This document shows positions 62,280 through 64,000 of a DNA stretch of 64,000 nucleotides, one piece after another. The stretch comes from Sepiola atlantica (Eukaryota > Mollusca > Cephalopoda > Sepiida > Sepiolidae), in assembly GCA_963556195.1 (NCBI GenBank), contig OY744531.1:50335700-50399699 (forward strand). The letters are read 5' to 3'. Numbering within the stretch: the first letter of the stretch is position 1; each line of letters opens with the position of its first letter. Below the pieces are notes generated by a model, which saw nothing but the letters and a program-made list of their open reading frames with translations, searched no databases and was not told where the DNA came from. The position numbers and the translations under genes are program-made.

Positions 62280-62283
<4 letters not shown>
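62112..62283. mobile_element. 172-bp element with 21-bp terminal inverted repeats
   Basis: TTAATACATCATCTCACAAC at 62112 and TGTTGTGAGATGATGTCTTA ending at 62283 are inverted with about two mismatches. AT or TA microsatellites lie just outside on both sides. The ~130-bp interior is not palindromic and is non-coding. Confidence 0.75.

Positions 62284-62310
<27 letters not shown>
62283..62310. repeat. (TA)n microsatellite
   Basis: About 14 TA units. Confidence 0.9.
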
Positions 62311-62315
<5 letters not shown>

Positions 62316-62553
62316 TTTGAAATTAATTTAAAATTAATAAAATCATTTTTTTAGGTTAAGACTTACGCTGAATACATCATTCTCAGAGCAAGATAGTTTT
62401 CTTTTGTTCTTCTTCAATGTGTTGGTATTAACCCAAGGGGGTGGCAAATCAACCTTAGAGTCAGAAAAATAAGTCAAACTGTTAAAGACGACATTTTAAA
62501 GTGAAGGAAAGTCCGGTTGATGTGCCGCACTCGTTTTGCGCTTTTTGAATAAG

Positions 62554-62695
62554 GAAATTGATCACATCTTTGAAGCATCCTTGTATATGATTTTTATTTA
62601 TACATTTTTTATATATTTTTATATTTATTTTATATTTTTTATATATTTTTTAATATATTCATATACATGGATGCTTCAAAGATGTGATCAATTTC
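62554..62695. mobile_element. Hairpin with 37-bp near-perfect arms
   Basis: GAAATTGATCACATCTTTGA then AGCATCC at 62554-62590 pairs with 62659-62695 (GGATGCTTCAAAGATGTGAT then CAATTTC) with about one mismatch. The 68-base loop is T/A-rich (TATATTTTT units). (CA)n and (TA)n follow within a few bases. Confidence 0.88.
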
Positions 62696-62704
62696 CATAT
62701 ATAA

Positions 62705-62707
<3 letters not shown>

Positions 62708-62796
<89 letters not shown>
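62708..62796. repeat. (CA)n(TA)n compound microsatellite
   Basis: About 22 CA units followed by about 21 TA units. It gives artefactual repetitive frames on both strands. Confidence 0.95.
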
Positions 62797-62799
<3 letters not shown>

Positions 62800-62883
62800 T
62801 GTTCGCGTTCGTGAGAAGCATCGTTTAAATATGAATAATATGTTTTAGAAAGCCATATCGATGCATATATTAAAAACAAGGAC

Positions 62884-63702
62884 CAAGACTACAATAAGGA
62901 CCCGAGTTCATAAACACAATACGCGGAACATATTCCGGAAGTCACCGACGTCTTCCGGTTGACCTCGCAATACACGTGGTCGCTATTTACAAAACAACTT
63001 GTAAATAAACCTTTTATTTCGGATTTTTTTTCTTTTAACATGTTAATATTTATTTTAAGGCAGAGGGCGGAGTTAGACTTCAAAAATCACTTTCCAAACG
63101 GAAGCAATTTAAAGTTTATGAAGTTGTTTCCTTTTTTTCTGTAAGCAACAATTATAAACAAATAAATAAAACTTCGCTATTTACTCGCCTCCCTACAAAA
63201 AGAAAAAAAGTATTTTCATATAGCCCTCCACTTTTTCTTAAAATACACAACACAAAATATAGAATTTCTGCGTTTAAAATTTGTTTTTTATTTAGTGAAT
63301 AAAAGTAAAACAAAAAAAACGATAAATTGTTTTGTTTATTGCAAAACGAAAGATTACAAGACAGCCGATTTTTAAAAAAGCGTATATATTTCGTTATTAA
63401 AATAACTTGTGTAATCTTCAGTTTTGCCTCCTCGGGCTAGGAGCAAAGTGTAGTATGGAAAAATCCTTCTAAACTGAGGTAAGATCCAGAGTGCCCCTTT
63501 TTGGGAAGCTTGATTTTTCCCTCTGCCTTAAAATAAATATTAACATGTTAAAAGAAAAAAAATCCGAAATAAAAGGTTTATTTACAAGTTATTTTGTAAA
63601 TAGCGACCACGTGTATTGCGAGGTCAACCGGAAGACGTCGGTGACTTCCGGAATATGTTCCACGTATTGTGTTTATGAACTCGGGTCCTTATCGTAGTCT
63701 TG
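62884..63702. mobile_element. 819-bp inverted-repeat element, arms ~183 bp and ~98% identical
   Basis: Left arm 62884-63067 is the reverse complement of right arm 63520-63702 with only about three substitutions. The 452-bp centre (63068-63519) holds a U2-headed repeat at 63432-63519. The same peptide (CLKININMLKEKKSEIKGLF ...) is therefore readable toward the outside on both strands, 62 codons or more each way. It has no known domain and no start in common, so I regard it as a by-product of the inverted repeat rather than a gene. Low divergence implies a recent origin or ongoing gene conversion between arms. Confidence 0.88.
63432..63519 (+). repeat. U2 snRNA-headed repeat within the inverted-repeat element
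   Basis: CTCCTCGGGCTAGGAGCAAA then GTGTAGTATGG is the U2-like head, cut short after GTAT. The shared body follows: AATCCTTCTAAACTGAGGTA, GATCCAGAGTGCCCCTTTTT, GGGAAGCTT. This matches 28740-28600 read on the minus strand. Confidence 0.72.
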
Positions 63703-63815
63703 CTCCGAAAACAATATAAAACCCGGTAACAAATTGTTAAGAAAGAATTACATATTTTTATAAACAATATTTTGGAGTAAAACTCTATTATAAAATTAAG
63801 ACAAGTTATTGCCTG

Positions 63816-64000
63816 TACTGAGGATTGAACCTTAAACATCCAGAAAACTGTCACTTAGAACTGTTTATTACTTAGCACTTACATCTGTTGCACCACTGGT
63901 CCCTGCAGTGATTTTAAGAATACAATTACGTCAGGGCTGACGGGATTAAATAATTCCGTTCGAAATTACATACAGATTCTTGAGTTCGACAAGATGCACC
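63816..64000. mobile_element. SINE with inverted head, cut by the window end
   Basis: 63816-63900 is the tRNA-like head on the minus strand (B box AAGGTTCAATCCTCAG; A-box-like GGTGCAACAGATG). Immediately after, from ~63910, the body runs on the plus strand (AAGAATACAATTACG, then GAGTTCGACAAGATGCACC) and is truncated by the window edge. This is the same head-against-tail arrangement as 11398-11590. Confidence 0.65.

Noticed and set aside
62889..63697. Same ~60-residue peptide encoded on both strands
   Set aside because: It follows automatically from the near-identical inverted repeat. No domain and no shared start, so not called as genes.

Overview
The window is non-coding, repeat-dense eukaryotic DNA. 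AT-rich sequence, very many (TA)n, (TTA)n and (CA)n microsatellites, no operon-like gene packing and no ordinary host gene that I can support all point to an animal genome. The mixture of tRNA-derived SINEs, LINEs whose 3' ends run into (GAT)n, Penelope-like elements, mariner and abundant fold-back repeats is what I would expect of a mollusc, most likely a cephalopod (octopus-like). That assignment is inference from repeat style, not from a diagnostic gene. Almost every open frame of 60-150 codons is either a fragment of a transposon protein or chance or low-complexity translation.

Layout. 0-6 kb: U2-snRNA-like repeats, a LINE tail, microsatellites, and a 436-bp fold-back element at 4124-4559 followed directly by another LINE tail. 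6-8 kb: three nested hairpin elements next to (TA)n. 8.5-10 kb: one LINE 3' end split by a 1.1-kb insertion with a 10-bp target duplication. 10-18 kb: many truncated LINE ends, SINEs and an internally deleted DNA-transposon transposase. 18-25 kb: a large inverted repeat, a duplicated block with a filled/empty insertion site, Helitron-like termini facing each other, and a longer LINE relic. 25-29 kb: mostly unassigned, with a tandem U2-headed repeat. 29.6-30.8 kb: a complete but decayed mariner with both terminal inverted repeats and a TA duplication. 31-35 kb: LINE tails, a (GAT)n tail and a Penelope-like relic. 35-40 kb: mostly unassigned AT-rich DNA with a U2-headed repeat. 40.6-41.6 kb: a 29-bp-unit minisatellite. 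42-46 kb: SINEs, a 5S-rRNA-derived repeat and two long hairpins. 47.6-50.4 kb: a Ty1/copia-type retrotransposon relic. 51.5-52 kb: a second 5S-derived sequence and a minisatellite. 52.9-54.8 kb: a Tx1/L1-like LINE directly preceded by U2 snRNA sequence. 55-56.5 kb: a LINE end carrying a MITE-like insertion, and a SINE. 57.4-59.3 kb: the best-preserved element, a Penelope-like retroelement with RT and GIY-YIG domains between 67-bp inverted repeats. 60-64 kb: LINE fragment, hairpins, and a ~98% identical inverted repeat (62884-63702).

The unifying biology is retrotransposition that has repeatedly captured small structural RNAs. At least seven repeats begin with the 5' part of U2 snRNA, five or more of them sharing one body, and two sequences descend from a modified 5S rRNA. 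Together with the tRNA-derived SINEs this gives three kinds of RNA-gene-derived short retroposon in 64 kb. All alignments were made by eye. Identities and exact boundaries are approximate unless positions are given to the base.
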